A stretch of DNA of 64,000 nucleotides, from contig CP141140.1 of assembly GCA_035235625.1 (NCBI GenBank), positions 36,963,351 to 37,027,350 of the forward strand, read 5' to 3'. Below the pieces are notes generated by a model. It was not told the origin of the DNA and searched no databases. It was given only the letters and a program-made list of their open reading frames with translations. The stretch comes from Saururus chinensis. Taxonomy: Eukaryota; Streptophyta; Magnoliopsida; Piperales; Saururaceae. Shown piece after piece: positions 47,540-59,254 of the stretch. How positions within the stretch are numbered: the stretch's first letter is position 1; each line of letters opens with the position of its first letter. Both the position numbers and the translations under genes were made by a program.

Positions 47540-48125
47540 GAATTTTGGAATTTTACTGTTCATTTCAAAAAAATTCAAAATTTAACAGTTCTGTGCATCA
47601 AAATTTGAAATTTTACCATATTGTACGTAAATTTTTAGATTTTTACTGTTCTGTGCATAAATTTATGAATTTTTACTATTCTGGGTGTAAATTCCTGAAA
47701 TTTTACTATTCAAGGCATAAATTCCTAGAATTTTTACTATTCTGGGCAAAATTCCTTAAATTTTACTATTTTGGGTGTAAATTCATGAAATTTTACTATT
47801 CTGGGTGTAAATTCATGAAATTTTACTATTCTGGGCGTAAATTTTTGAAAGATTACTATTCTACATGTAAATTTCCTGCAAGTGACTATTTTGTGTGCAA
47901 TTTTTCGAAAATTTATTGTTCTATGTGAAAATTTTGAAATATTACTATTCTATTTGTAAATTTTCAAATAGTTACTGTGCTATATGTAATTTTGGAATTT
48001 CACTGTGTTATGTAATTTTTGAAATTCTATTATGTGTAATTTTTTTAACTTTATAGTACTGTATGTAATTTTCGGCACTCACATAGGTGTAAATTTTTAA
48101 ACTTTACTGAGTTATCTATAATTTC
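47540..48125 (+). repeat. 30-bp tandem repeat in the copia J leader, ~18 copies
   Basis: Core 'gaaattttactattctgggt' plus 'gtaaattcat', most regular at 47690-47850 and decaying outward. As the unit is a multiple of three, it gives a 127-residue frame (47545-47928) of repeated FYYSGCKFMK; I treat this as a by-product. Confidence 0.88.
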
Positions 48126-48210
48126 TTGAACTTTACTAGGTTGCGTGAAATATTAAAAAAAATTGATATATTTTTTTTACTAAGATAATCTTTTGTTTAT
48201 TGGAAGAGAA

Positions 48211-49165
48211 ATGACTGCTAATGGTACCAACTTGACTTCGGTACTTATTTCTACTCTGGTGAATGCTCCTCTTCAAATTAAAGGAGAAAAACCAGAAAAG
48301 TTCAATGGTGCGGATTTCAAATGATGGCAACAGAAAATGTTGTTCTATCTTACTACACTGAACCTAGCCCGATTCCTTCAAGATGAAGTACCCGTTCTCA
48401 CTGAGGAGAAACAAGAAGACAAAACGGCTATTGTGGCAGTAGATGCATGGAAACATACAGATTTCTTATGCCATAATTACATCCTTAATGGGTTGGACAA
48501 CACATTATATAATGTGTACAGTTCAATGAAAAGTGCTAAGGCACTGTGAGAGTCATTAGTCAAGAAGTACAAGACTAAAGATGCTGGAACGAAGAAAATC
48601 GTGGTAGGGAAATTTCAAGACTTCAAAATGGTGGACTCTAAAACTGTGATCAGTCAAGTTCAAGAACTCCAAATTATCCTGCATGATATTCATGCAAAAG
48701 GCATGACTTTAAGTAAGTCTTTTCAGGTGGCAGCTATAATAGAAAAATTACCACCTTCCTGGAAAGATTTTAAGAACTACTTAAAGCTAAGAGAAAGAAG
48801 ATGAACATGAAAGATTTGATTTAAGGATTGAAGAGGACAACCGTGCTTCTGAAAAGAAAACCAGGGGTCATGGCATGGAAGCCAAAGTCAATGTTGTGGA
48901 ACAGGGGCATAAAAGTAATAGCTTCATCAACAAGAAGAGGAAGCATCCTACTAGACAGTCGAACAATAACTCCAACAAAGCCAAGTTCAAGGGCAAGTGC
49001 TATGTGTGTGACAAGATAGGCCACAAGTCTAAGGATTGTCGCAAATAGAAGAAACAAGATGATTCCAAGAAGAAGAAGGCACAAGCCCACATGATTGAAG
49101 TGGAGAATCTCTCCACCAATGTGAATGACATCAACCTTTCCGCCGTGATTTAGGAAGTGAACATG
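48211..49165 (+). pseudogene. Copia J gag (broken)
   Basis: Gag, the capsid-forming protein of the element. ATG at 48211. Recognisable parts: KPEKFNGADF (about codon 31), the gag core ILNGLDNTLYNVYSSMKSAK, LVKKYKTKDAGTKKIVVGKF, LPPSWKDFKNYL, a basic region, and a CX2CX4HX4C zinc knuckle (CYVCDKIGHKSKDC, 48998-49039). Lesions: in-frame TGA at 48322-48324 and 48547-48549, a frameshift near 48800, TAG at 49046-49048 and 49151-49153. Two of the stops sit where Trp or Arg codons are expected, compatible with C-to-T or G-to-A change at methylated sites (inference). Confidence 0.88.
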
Positions 49166-49184
49166 GTCACGAACGCTAGAGAAT

Positions 49185-52144
49185 GGTGAGTGGACACTGG
49201 GGCTACTCATCATGTTTGGTCTAATAGGAAGATGTTCTCCACTTATCAACCTATGGAGAATGGTGAACAACTACTTATGGGCAATTCTTCTACTGCAAAG
49301 GTTGAAGGAATTGGAAAGGTTGTGCTCAAGATGATTTCAGGCAAAGAGCTCATTCTCAACAATGTGCTATATGTGCCAGAAATTCAAAAGAATTTAGTAT
49401 CCAGATCATTGCTGAGCAAGAATGGGTTCAAGTTGGTTTTTGAGTCAGATAAATTTGTCTTGACCAAGGTTGGGATGTATGTGGGCAAAGGGTACCTAAA
49501 TGAGGGGCCTTTCAAGCTTAATGTACTCATTATTGTACCTATTACTGTTATTAAGAATGTGAATGTTTCTTCATCGTATATGATTAGAGTCATGTGATGT
49601 GTATGGTTAGATTAGGACATGTTAATTATGATGCTTTACGAAGATTGATTAATATGGAATATCTGCCTAAGTTTAATATTGACTCTATTCATAAATGCGA
49701 AACTTGTGTAGAATCAAAATTAACAAGGAAATCTTTCCAAAGTATTGAAAGATGTATTGAACCTCTTGAGTTAATCATAGCGATGTTTGTGACTTAAAAC
49801 TTGTTCAAACAAGAGGAGGTAAAAAGTATTTTATTATATTTATCAATAATTGCACTCATTATTGTTATGTTTACTTGTTGAGAAGTAAAGATGAGGCTAT
49901 TGACATGTTTATATTATATAAAACAGAGATTGAGAATCAACTTGGCAAGAAAATTAAAGTTTTAAGAAGTGATAGAGGTGGGGAATATGAATCACCTTTT
50001 AGTAATTTATATTCACAACATGGTATAATACACCAAACTACGACACCCTATTCATCTCAGCAAAATGGAGTTGCTAAACGGAAAAATAGAACTTTAAAAG
50101 AAATGATGAATGTCATGTTAATGAGTTCTGGGTTACCCCAGAACATGTGGGGGGAAGCTTTGCTTTCGGCAAATTATATTCTTAACAAAATACCTCACAA
50201 AAAAACCTTGCAAACACCATATGAACTATGGAAAGGTCGAAAGCCTTCCTACAAATTCTTAAAAGTGTGGGGGTGTTTGGCGAAAGTGGCGGTGCCTAAT
50301 CCCAAGAGGATTAAAATTGGATCCAAGACCATTGATTGTGTATTCATTAGTTATACCAATAATAGTAGTGCATATTGTTTTCTTGCTCATAAATCGGATA
50401 TTCCTGATGTAAATGTCAATATCGTGATTGAATCCACGAATGCTTCATTTTTTGAACATATTTTTCCGTGGAATTCTACACAAAAGGAAAGTTTTCTTAA
50501 AAGAACTTTGGATGTTGAACAGGACAATAGTGAAGACCTAGAGGAAGATGATGATGAACCTAGACGCAGCAAACATGCTAGAACATCAAAATTCTTTGGT
50601 CCAGACTTTCTAACTTATTTGTTGGAAAATGAGCCTTAAAGCTTTAAGGAAGACATGTCCTCTCCTGAAGCACAATATTGGAAGGAGGCAATAAATAGTG
50701 AAATTGAATCCATTATGCAAAATCATACTTGGGAGTTGGTGGACCTACCACTATGGAGTAAACCTCTTGGATATAAATGGATATTTAAGAGGAAGATGAA
50801 GGTTGATGGATCAATTGACAAATATAAAGCTAAACTTGTTATCAAAGGATATAACAAAAGGAAGGTCAAGATTATTTTGATACATATTCATCAGTCACAA
50901 GGATAACATCAATTAGGATGTTAATAGCTATTGCTACTTTGAATAATCTTGAAATACGTCAAATGGATGTGAAGACGGCATTCTTGAATGGTGACTTGAA
51001 TTAGGAAATATACATGAAACAACTTAAAGGTTTTGTTGTACAGGGTCAAGAAAATAAAGTGTGTAGACTTGTTAAATCTCTTTATAGGCTTAAACAAGTA
51101 CATAAGCAATGACATGAAAATTTTGACAAAAAGATGATGTTAAATGGATTCAAAATTAATAAATGTGACAAATGTGTTTATGCGAAAGACAGACCTGATG
51201 ACTATGTTATTGTATGTCTATATGTGGATGAAAGCTCATTATTGGTAGTAATGATGATATCATTAAAGCTACTAAGAAGATGTTGAACAAACAGTTTGAC
51301 ATGAAGGATATGGGTGTTGCAGATGTCATACTACGGATGAAAATCACTAGAACATCTGATTGATATGTATTATCTCAATCTCATTACATTGAGAAAATCC
51401 TAGACAAATTCAATAAGAATGATAATCATCTAGCAAGAACCGGTGGATGTGACATTGCACTTAAGTAAAAACATGGGTAAGAGCATATCACAACTTCAAT
51501 ATTCTCAAATTATTAGAAGTCTCAATTACATCATGAATTGTATGAGACCAGACATAGCATACTCACTGAGTAAACTGAGTAGATGTAATAGCAACCCAGG
51601 GGCAGACCACTAGAAGGCTATAGTCAGGGTTTTAAGTTATTTGAGATATACCTTGAACTATGGGCTGCATTATACTAGGTATCCAGCAGTACTAGAGGGT
51701 TATTAGGATGCAAATTGGATATCTTATAAAAAAGACTCAAAATCCACAAGTGGATGTCTTTACTCTTGGAGGTGCAGCAGTGTCTTGGAAATCCTTGAAA
51801 TAGACGTGCATAGCAAGATCCACCATGGAATCTAAATTCATTTCTCTGAGTGGCTTTGTAATTTTTTAGAGGATATTCAAATATGAGGAAAACCTGTGCC
51901 ACCTATATGCATCTATTGTGATAGTCAATCAGCTATAGGAAGAGAACAAAGTAACTTATATAATGGTAAGTCTCGACATATACGTCGGAGGCACAATACC
52001 ATAAAACAATTGCTCTCTAGTGGAATAATTTTCATTGAGTATGTTAGGTTAAAAGAAAATATTGTGGATCCGCTTACTAAGAGATTGACTAAAGAACAAG
52101 TGAGCAATTCATCGAGGGGAATGGGCTTGAAGCTTATACATTAA
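49185..52144 (+). pseudogene. Copia J pol: protease, integrase, RT, RNase H (broken)
   Basis: Protease: WVDTGATHHV with Asp at 49195. Integrase zinc region: LGHVNYDALRRL and CETCVESKLTRKSF (49605-49740). Integrase core: LRSDRGGEYE (Asp at 49971) and, 35 residues on, NGVAKRKNRTL, where the expected catalytic Glu is Lys (codon 50076-50078). Then PYELWKGRKPSYKFLKVWGC. RT: TWELVDLPLWSKPLGYKWIF (50655-50906), FLNGDLN, VCLYVD followed by a frameshift exactly at the YVDD motif (about 51225). RNase H: MRPDIAYSLSKLSR, CIYCDSQSAI, SRHIRRRHNTIKQL, VDPLTKRL, ending about 52144. Stops and frameshifts occur throughout, though long frames survive (49875-50639). One polyprotein with gag in intact relatives. 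Confidence 0.9.
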
Positions 52145-52729
52145 GAGTCACTATAATGGCAATCCAACCTAGTTGACTGGAGATCCCAAGATCTAGGTTC
52201 AAAGGGACAACCGAATTGTGGGGGATTCAAGGGGAATCACTATTGAAATAAAATCTTCTCCTCATTCCTATGATGAGATAGTGATGTCTGCAGAGTAAAT
52301 TAGGATAAACTTTGCTTTTAATGGTTTTTATAGCTTGAATTCGTTCGTGTGGGGTATTGCAAAATACTCCTAATAAGAATCACCTATATGAGTGTGAAGG
52401 GGCTACTTCTTTGAGGAATTTAAGGTTAAATATTCTAGAGCACTCACGAAAACCAGGTTTGTTCAAGGTCGAAATGAACACAATCATGAGAACCACAGTG
52501 TGTCTGAGAAGTGATTGTGTGAATTATATTGTCTTGGTTTACACAAACGGTTGGACAATTCAAGACATTACATTAACTGATTAGCTAGTAGACCAGATAG
52601 TTTTGACAATGGATGGTTCAAAGCCAAAAGCTACCTATACCCCATGCATGATCTTTTCAATATTGCTTTCACAATTTATCTGTATTATTTTGCATAGTTA
52701 TCCAGCCAATTCTCATTTATGTGGGGGAT
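52145..52729 (+). other. Copia J 3' untranslated region with polypurine tract
   Basis: No domain-bearing frame (52357-52584 is unsupported). Ends in GTGGGGGAT (52721-52729), the primer for plus-strand synthesis, directly before the 3' LTR. Confidence 0.75.
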
Positions 52730-53564
52730 TGTTAGAAGTGGGCATTATATTTAATGGGTTAAGCCCGTATCATTAAGGTGGGTATAATATTTATATGGGC
52801 TAAGCCTATAATATTTATGTAGGTCAAGCCCATATTACTTAAGTGGGTTAAGCCCATATGGTAGAGAGCCCAAGCCCACTTTGTGTTGAATAAGAATCAC
52901 ACATGTGAATTAATTGAAGAAGTGAATAATCTCACATCGCCTAGAAAAAGGTGATGGTGTTGGTATATAAGGCATTAGTTTGGCCTTTCAAGTTAGGCCT
53001 TTTGTCCAACCCACTTTTGTGGGGGAGAGAGATATTTGACAAATGCACCTAGGTCGTGCGCGCCGCTGCCGCAGTCTATCCGGCCGGCTCGGTTTAGTTG
53101 GGTTTGGCCGGTCGGCCGGGTTGGGTTGGGTCAACAAGATAATATTTTTTGGATAAATTTATTTGGTTTGGTTTTCTATTAACCAAAATAGGTCCGGTAT
53201 TGTTTTCACTAAAGAATGTGTCCGTTAACAAATAGACGCATCTGTTTGAATGGGAAAGGGTGTCTTAAACGTGATTTCCTATAAAATCATTAAAAACTAT
53301 TTCTTCACTAATTCGACATTGGATTTCCGTCCACTTCCATTTCTGTGAGAGTATTCATACTGTGGTTCGCTATATGTATTATGTTGGAAGTGCTCTTACA
53401 GTACGTGGTTGATCATCTTATCCTGGGAGGCAAACGCCCTAGAGTCCTAAGCACTGCTAAGGAGGGCGAATTATGTCTTAAGGATAGAGCGACTTGCTTG
53501 ATTTGATCATAATCATTCTAGTAAGATTTCTCATCACAATATTTACAAATGTACGAAAATAAGA
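52730..53564 (+). repeat. 3' LTR of copia J
   Basis: 835 bases, aligned end to end with 46642-47458, including the TATA box (TATATAAGG, from 52964). It carries an extra GC-rich 'cggccgg' patch near 53080-53120 absent from the 5' copy. Confidence 0.87.
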
Positions 53565-53632
53565 GTGGGTTTCACCATTCAATAAAAATTACTATTTTTT
53601 AAAATATAACTATTAATATAGGAAAAAAAGAG

Positions 53633-54375
53633 TATTTGTAAGTCTTGTAATAATACTAGGTTCATCATTACTTGTAATGTACACTAGGAGATGCCATGCC
53701 ATAGTATTCTACTCTTGACACACTTAAAAATTCATGTAATTGTTGGTCATCCTGACTCATCCATTTGAAGAAGTTGCAAGTGAGAATTTCCATGGGAAAT
53801 CTCATATTAATTTTACTGTCCATTTTATGCAAAAAATAATTGAAACTGAAATTGGCAACATAAAAAAAAAAACCAATATGCATTTTGTTAACAAATGATG
53901 TTTGAATCCATAAGACCCAAGTGGAACAATACCAATATGCAAGATAACCAACCTCTTAGAACACCGTATCTTGTGGTCAAATCCTTGCTACACTTATTGT
54001 GTAGTATTAGTTAGGATTTCAATTCATGTAGGTGGAAAAAAATTTAGTCCACCTGCCCGGCATAGCACTAGCAAAGTGGATCCTATCATTCACGAATCTA
54101 CTTATCTAGCGAATGCCAGCAGGTGGACCAAAAAGTGATTCTCATGTAGGTGAGCAAGGATTGGGGGCAATCAATATTGCATTTTAAGCACCTGTAGGTG
54201 GGCATTATTTCTGCCCCTGAAGCCAAATTTAACAAATAAAAAGAAAAATAAATTCCTTTTCTCTCACTTTTTTATTTACTTATCCTTCATGAATCACTTT
54301 AAAAAATAAATTGAACCATTTTCTTATGACTTAGTAACTAATCTTTGATGGCTTACATAATGTGAGAACTTTTGT
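53633..54375. other. Spacer; small foldback at 54044-54134
   Basis: No gene seen. 54044-54134 has inverted arms 'gtccacctgcccggcat' and 'atgccagcaggtggac', a possible tiny MITE with no clear duplication. Confidence 0.4.
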
Positions 54376-54575
54376 CCTCCCTTCATCTTATATTAATTAC
54401 TATATTTAAAAAAATAGTAATTTTGATTAAATAGTAAAATCTACATTTAGAGAAGGGAAAATAAACTTTGATACTTTTTTTTAAGAATTCAATTACTTCA
54501 ATTGAACAAAATAAAGTTATTAATATAGAACAAACCTTTTTACTAAATTGAGCTATTAATTTAGAGCGGAGAGAG
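54376..54575. mobile_element. Stowaway-like MITE (diverged)
   Basis: Starts CTCCCTTCATCTTATATTAA and ends ATTAATTTAGAGCGGAGAG, the 'ctccctccgtcc' type of inverted terminus. About 200 bases, AT-rich inside. Confidence 0.65.
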
Positions 54576-55126
54576 TATCTAAAAAATACCAGGAGAAATA
54601 TAGCTGATGAAGTAATCCCATATGTTAAAATTAATGACAATCTACATAAAAACTAACAACAAAACCTACAATGAAGTTCAGAATTAACATTAACAATGAT
54701 TGGGTTGGGCTTAACCGATCAAAGAGGAAATCAAATGGGCCCAATCACTTTGCAGTCGTATGACCTTAGACCCATCAATAATAGAAATGAATCAAGATGG
54801 ACTAAGCCATCAGAGCGACTTAGGGTAGGAGCTAGAACTATTGAATACTTCTGTTTTCCCATATTAATTGTTTGGATTTTCATTTTAGTTTTCTAATCGA
54901 GACAATTACTATAGAACAGATGGACTAGGGAATATTCATTTTTTAAATGTCCCATAGTATTTGCCTAAATTGAAAGAAAGTGATATATATGGAAGCCAAC
55001 TAATTAATCTTTTTACATTATTTACTAGACTTTTTACTTTATCTACTAATTACTATAAAGACAAATAATATGGGGCACAAATTTTTTTAGATGAACCTAT
55101 AAAAAAATGATGGAGGGTGTATTATA

Positions 55127-55329
55127 CTCCTTTTGTCCTAAATTAATATCTCTATTTGGCAAAAAAGTATGTTCTATATTAATAGCCCTATTTGGTTAAA
55201 TTTAAGTGGTTAATTGGGTAATTAAAAAAGAGTATTATAAGCTTATTTTTGTCTCTTATATGTGGGTTTCACTATTTAATAAAAACTACTATTTTTTTAA
55301 ATATAACTACTAATATAGGACGGAGGGAG
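55127..55329. mobile_element. Stowaway-like MITE, best-preserved copy
   Basis: CTCCTTTTGTCCTAAATTAA... to ...TTAATATAGGACGGAGGGAG, flanked by TA on each side (55125-55126, 55330-55331). It serves as the uninterrupted version of the site where copia J inserted. Confidence 0.85.
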
Positions 55330-56027
55330 TACTAAACTAGTCATTATTGTAATGGGCAAGATATTCTATTCTTGACTTATTTAAAAATTAAAGTAATAGT
55401 TGGCCATCCGATGGAAGAAGGAAGCTGCAAGAAAGAACTTCCCTTGGAAATCTCCATAAATGTTTTCTCCAACTTTTAGAAAAAATAAATGAAATTGATG
55501 TTGACAAGATGAAATGGTCTCATATAAATCAAAGTGTATTTTTTTACATAATGAGGTGTGTGCCTGATTTTATAGGACCTGATTAGAAAGGGCAAAACAA
55601 CATATATTGTAGAGTACTATATTTTACTGCGCAATCCCACGACGATGTATAAAAACCACATAAAATACACACTAGATCTGTCGTAATATCCTTTTTATGG
55701 GCATGGAAGGCTATATTGGTATCGATAAGAGTATCTATGACTTTGGATATAGGTATGCACCGATAATATGCTTGATACATATTAAAATGACTATAAACTT
55801 CTAATATGCATTAAAAAATATTACAATTAAGATATTATCATCATAATTATCTTAAAGGCATAGTAGATAAAAAATGTTATAAGTGAACATATAATACCAA
55901 TGTTAGTAACATGTGTTGACTGAGAGGGGGTTGAGTATGTGATCCTTAGTTGAAGACCCCCTTATAGTTTCTTAGATGAGATGAGTTAATGTAATAAATA
56001 AACTTAAATGTGGGCCACTTTTTGTGT
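55330..56027. other. AT-rich spacer, possible outer relative of the hAT-like element
   Basis: From 55702 the text 'catggaaggctatattggta' opens a block resembling the left end at 56036. A diverged partner end occurs near 57300-57317 (gatacgattttcaatg), but no duplication supports 55702-57317 as one element. Confidence 0.35.
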
Positions 56028-56035
56028 ACTACATT
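56028..56035. repeat. Left 8-bp TSD (ACTACATT)
   Basis: Repeated exactly at 56764-56771. Confidence 0.85.
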
Positions 56036-56763
56036 CATGGAAGGCAGGATTGATATGAATAATAGTATCAATGACTATGGATACGGGTACGAGCCAATGA
56101 TACGTTTGGTATGTGCCAAAATAGTCGTAAACCCTTTGATACATAAAAAAATATATTATAACTAATAAAATATCCTTAGAATATTTCTTTTAAATCATAA
56201 TAAGACCATGTAAGACTGTATTAACTTATAAAAATTAGTTCATTTTAGAACCATGCATTAGTACTTCCTCCATCCTATACAAATTATTATTCCCCTTGTC
56301 CCATATTAAGTTCTATGAAATTAATTTATTTTAAAACAAAATAAGATATTTAATATGAGTCAAATAAACATTTTGGAGAAATTTATATATTAGATGTTAA
56401 GTAAATGCATAATTGTAAAACACTATATTTTAAAAAAATAATTATGTAAATTGTATAAACCCACTTGTATTGATCTTATATAATTTTTTAAAATATTTTT
56501 AACATAATAAGAATATTGTCATCTTTAAACTTTGAAGAGGTTGAATTTGAATCGTGTTTTTGTTTTTAAGAAAAAAAATTCAAAAAGTTTTTTTTTTTTA
56601 AAATCCTTTTTTAATATAAAAAGATAAAATAATTAAACATCGATACATATCGGCCATATCGTACGTATCATGGTTTCATGTGGGGGGCGTATCGCCCCCC
56701 ATATCGTATCGGTATCAACTATCGTCCGATATGCCTCAATATCGATTGATACAGCTTTCCATG
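56036..56763. mobile_element. hAT-like non-autonomous element, 728 bp
   Basis: The ends are inverted repeats (CATGGAAGGCAGGATTGATA on the left; CATGGAAAGCTGTATCAATC on the complement of the right) and the 8-bp duplication ACTACATT is perfect. An 8-bp duplication is the hAT mark. The right part carries a palindrome (gggggGCGTATCGCCcccc, about 56681-56699) and many GTATCG words. No coding region. Confidence 0.82.
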
Positions 56764-57354
56764 ACTACATTAGGCTGATTATAATTATATATTAAAAATA
56801 TGAGCCATACAAGCTATTACTACATTCGTCCTATATTAAGTGCTCTAGAATTAGTTTATTTTTGAACTAAATAAAATACTTAATATGAGTCAAATAAATA
56901 TTATAGAAAAGCCCTTAAGTTAGGTATGTAAGTAAATGCATAATTTTGGAGCACTATATTTAGAAAAAAATTATGTAATGGACCCACCCATATTGATCTC
57001 ATGTAATTTAAAATATATTTTAATGTAACAAAAATATTGGCATCTTCAATCCTATGCAGAGGTTGGGTTTTAGAAGTGTTTAGGAAAAAATAAAAAAGTT
57101 TTTTGAGATTTTTTAGTAATTTTTTTTAAATAAAAAAAAAGAAATTAGTTTAATATCGAAATGTATTGGTTGTATTGATATAATACAGGCAATACAATGA
57201 ATATTATCACATTTTCCTATGGGGGTGTACTACTACCCCTAGTACCATATTGATCATCATCAATACGGGTATGTATCAGTCGATACACACTCATATTGAC
57301 AGATACGATTTTCAATGCACAACTCTTTTATTCATTCACTTATCATTTGTTAAT
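56764..57354. repeat. Repeat debris shared with the hAT-like element
   Basis: 56824-57010 is a diverged direct copy of 56289-56500 ('atattaagt', 'cttaatatgagtcaaataaa', 'ttatgtaa'), followed at 57170-57315 by text like the GATAC-rich right end of the 56036-56763 element. No gene seen. Confidence 0.6.
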
Positions 57355-57554
57355 TATTCCCTTTAACCTACATTAATAACTTTATTTGGCAAAAAAGTAT
57401 ATTCTATATTAATACTTGTATTTTGTTCAATTTAAGTAGTTGGATATTAAAAAAAATATCATAAGCCTTTTCCCCTTGTCCTAGATATGGATTTTACTAT
57501 TAAATAAAAATTATTATTTTTAAAATATAGCTATTAATATGAGAGGGAAAGAGT
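57355..57554. mobile_element. Stowaway-like MITE (diverged)
   Basis: Starts ATTCCCTTTAACCTACATTA and ends TATTAATATGAGAGGGAAAG; the internal order is that of 55127-55329. Confidence 0.65.
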
Positions 57555-58099
57555 ACTTCTCTAATAACCAACCTTATGCCTCACGTGAAATATGAGATTT
57601 GTTCATAAAATATGCCCATGAGGAGAAGCCTAGATGATGAACTAATCCTACTCATTTGAGTGACAATTCATAAAAGAGTAATGCTACAACCATTCATGCC
57701 ATGAACACTTGTAATGTGTTACCAAATGCAGGCCCCATGCCTTTGTAGTAGCGTGTATGGAGCGAGCGTTCATGGGCACGAGCAGTAGTATTTTCACCCA
57801 AACAAATACCAACAAACACCTAAAAATGGAGGGTCCACTTTAGTCTCCTTGGACACTCTGGATGGGACCATGAGTGAAGACAAATAGCCCTAAAATAATT
57901 GACCCTTACAAGGTGTTGGTGCCCTGCCTTGTAAGACTTTATTGAAGACAAGAAACAGTCCACCCACCATTTCCCCAACAACTATGATGATCAAATATAG
58001 CATCACTACCAATAGCAAATAAAATCAGGACATAATCACTCTCAAGTTACCAGTTATGTAAGTCTTTATGTCTTGGAACACGTTTTAAAATGGGCCCTC
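57555..58099. other. Spacer upstream of the PSI1-like gene
   Basis: No frame or repeat recognised. Confidence 0.45.
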
Positions 58100-59254
58100 T
58101 TTATTCAATAATACTGGGCCAACCAGTGGGGCCCATTAGAGGGACTTTGCAAGTCACAGGCCCAATAGGCACTGGATCTGAAGGGGTCAACAACAGAGTG
58201 AGCTGACCAGAAATTCCAGTTGTACGGCGGCCAAAGCAATTAGTAGAGAGATACGTATGGTTTAATCCCTTGTTATTATGGTCTCTAATGACTAAGCTAA
58301 CCACAGTGGTCTTGACCATGGTTAGAGGAAACCGAGTGAAGGAGTTTGACCAGCTCCATCTCTGTCTCTCCTGTCTTCCACGCCTCACTCTGTCGTTTGT
58401 CCCTCTTCTCTTCTGGTTTTGACAAAGATGACCGACTGAGAGGAATACTATCTTCTTCCAGGAATCTCTATCAGGATCCAAACACTTGGGGTTGAATGCC
58501 AGCCTGCTTGCTGGATGAGTGTGGGTTCATGTACTATTGATACAGGTTGATCTCCAATGCTGCGTTTTACCTTTCCGTGATTCGTTCTTTTAGCTTTTCA
58601 GATAGTTTTTGCTGTTGGGTATATGTTGAAAGTTGGATTTTTAAGTTGGGTCATGGCTCGTCTTGGTACTTATGCTTTCTTCTTTTGTGGGACGTTTATA
58701 AAAATTCGGATTTTTGCTGAGTTTTGGTTTCTTAATCGGATTTTGGATAATGGGTCTGGGGGTATTTTAATTACTTGAACTGGGTTTTCTCTGATGTGTC
58801 TCATCTACCTGCACTGGAATTGAGTACTTTTCCAATTATAATTCCAGCCAATTTGTGTTGGTGTGTGGGGATGATTGATATTTTTTGAATTGCTTTTCTG
58901 ATCCGCATGTTTTTTGATTCAGAAAAGTGGGCAGACCTCTATATCCAATGCTTCCTCAGAGGACGAAGATGATGATTGATTGATGATTGACAGAGTACTG
59001 TACTGAAGATTCAGAAGGAATCTGGCATAAGGAAGCTCAGTGTATTACATTGTTCAGCTTTTTCACAAGTCTGGGAAAGAAAATCTGCGTCTTATTGTAT
59101 GTTAAGTTTAATTTGGATTGTTATTAGTTTCAATCAAGTTCAGAAATTTTAGACTGCCCATTTTGGTCGTTGGCTATTCTAATTGCATTGTGGGAATTTT
59201 AATTTCTACTGCGAAGGCATGAGTGAGGACTAAACAAGAAGAGATTGTCGCACA
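58100..59254 (+). promoter_or_regulatory. Promoter, 5' UTR exons and UTR intron of the PSI1-like gene
   Basis: 58330-58480 is rich in CT (tctctgtctctcctgtcttcc), typical of a plant 5' UTR start. 58560-58920 is T-rich and intron-like, ending TTTTTTGATTCAG, an acceptor, so 58922 to about 59050 may be a UTR exon. No TATA box was found with confidence. A minus-strand frame at 58101-58481 has no domain. Boundaries are inference. Confidence 0.5.
59219..59233 (+). promoter_or_regulatory. Upstream ORF (4 codons) before the PSI1-like start
   Basis: ATG AGT GAG GAC TAA lies 21 bases before the main ATG if this stretch is in the mRNA. It could reduce translation; another micro-frame (ATG ATT GAT TGA) occurs near 58972. 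Confidence 0.45.

Larger units (their letters stand above)
46642..53564 (+). mobile_element. Copia retrotransposon J, complete structure, 6.9 kb
   Basis: Two direct LTRs (46642-47458, 52730-53564), a tandem-repeat leader, gag-pol on the plus strand, a polypurine tract (GTGGGGGAT, 52721-52729) and a 5-bp duplication GTGGG (46637-46641, 53565-53569). The LTRs differ at many positions, so insertion is not very recent. All enzymes are mutated. Confidence 0.92.
46505..53632. mobile_element. Stowaway-like MITE split by copia J
   Basis: 46505-46641 plus 53570-53632 together reproduce the MITE at 55127-55329 (same internal order: 'attaatagttctatttgg', 'ttaaatttaagtggtt', 'atgtgggtttcac', 'tataactattaatatagg'). 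The copia element sits at the GTGGG within it. Confidence 0.8.

Noticed and set aside
47545-47928. 127-residue reading frame of FYYSGCKFMK-like repeats as a novel gene
   Set aside because: It is the translation of a 30-bp tandem repeat in a copia leader; no independent coding signal.
55702-57317. A single outer hAT-like element enclosing the 728-bp one
   Set aside because: End similarity is weak and the flanks show no duplication; separate fragments are simpler.
58101-58481. Minus-strand 126-residue frame as a gene divergent from PSI1-like
   Set aside because: No domain or codon signal; coincides with the likely promoter and 5' UTR.
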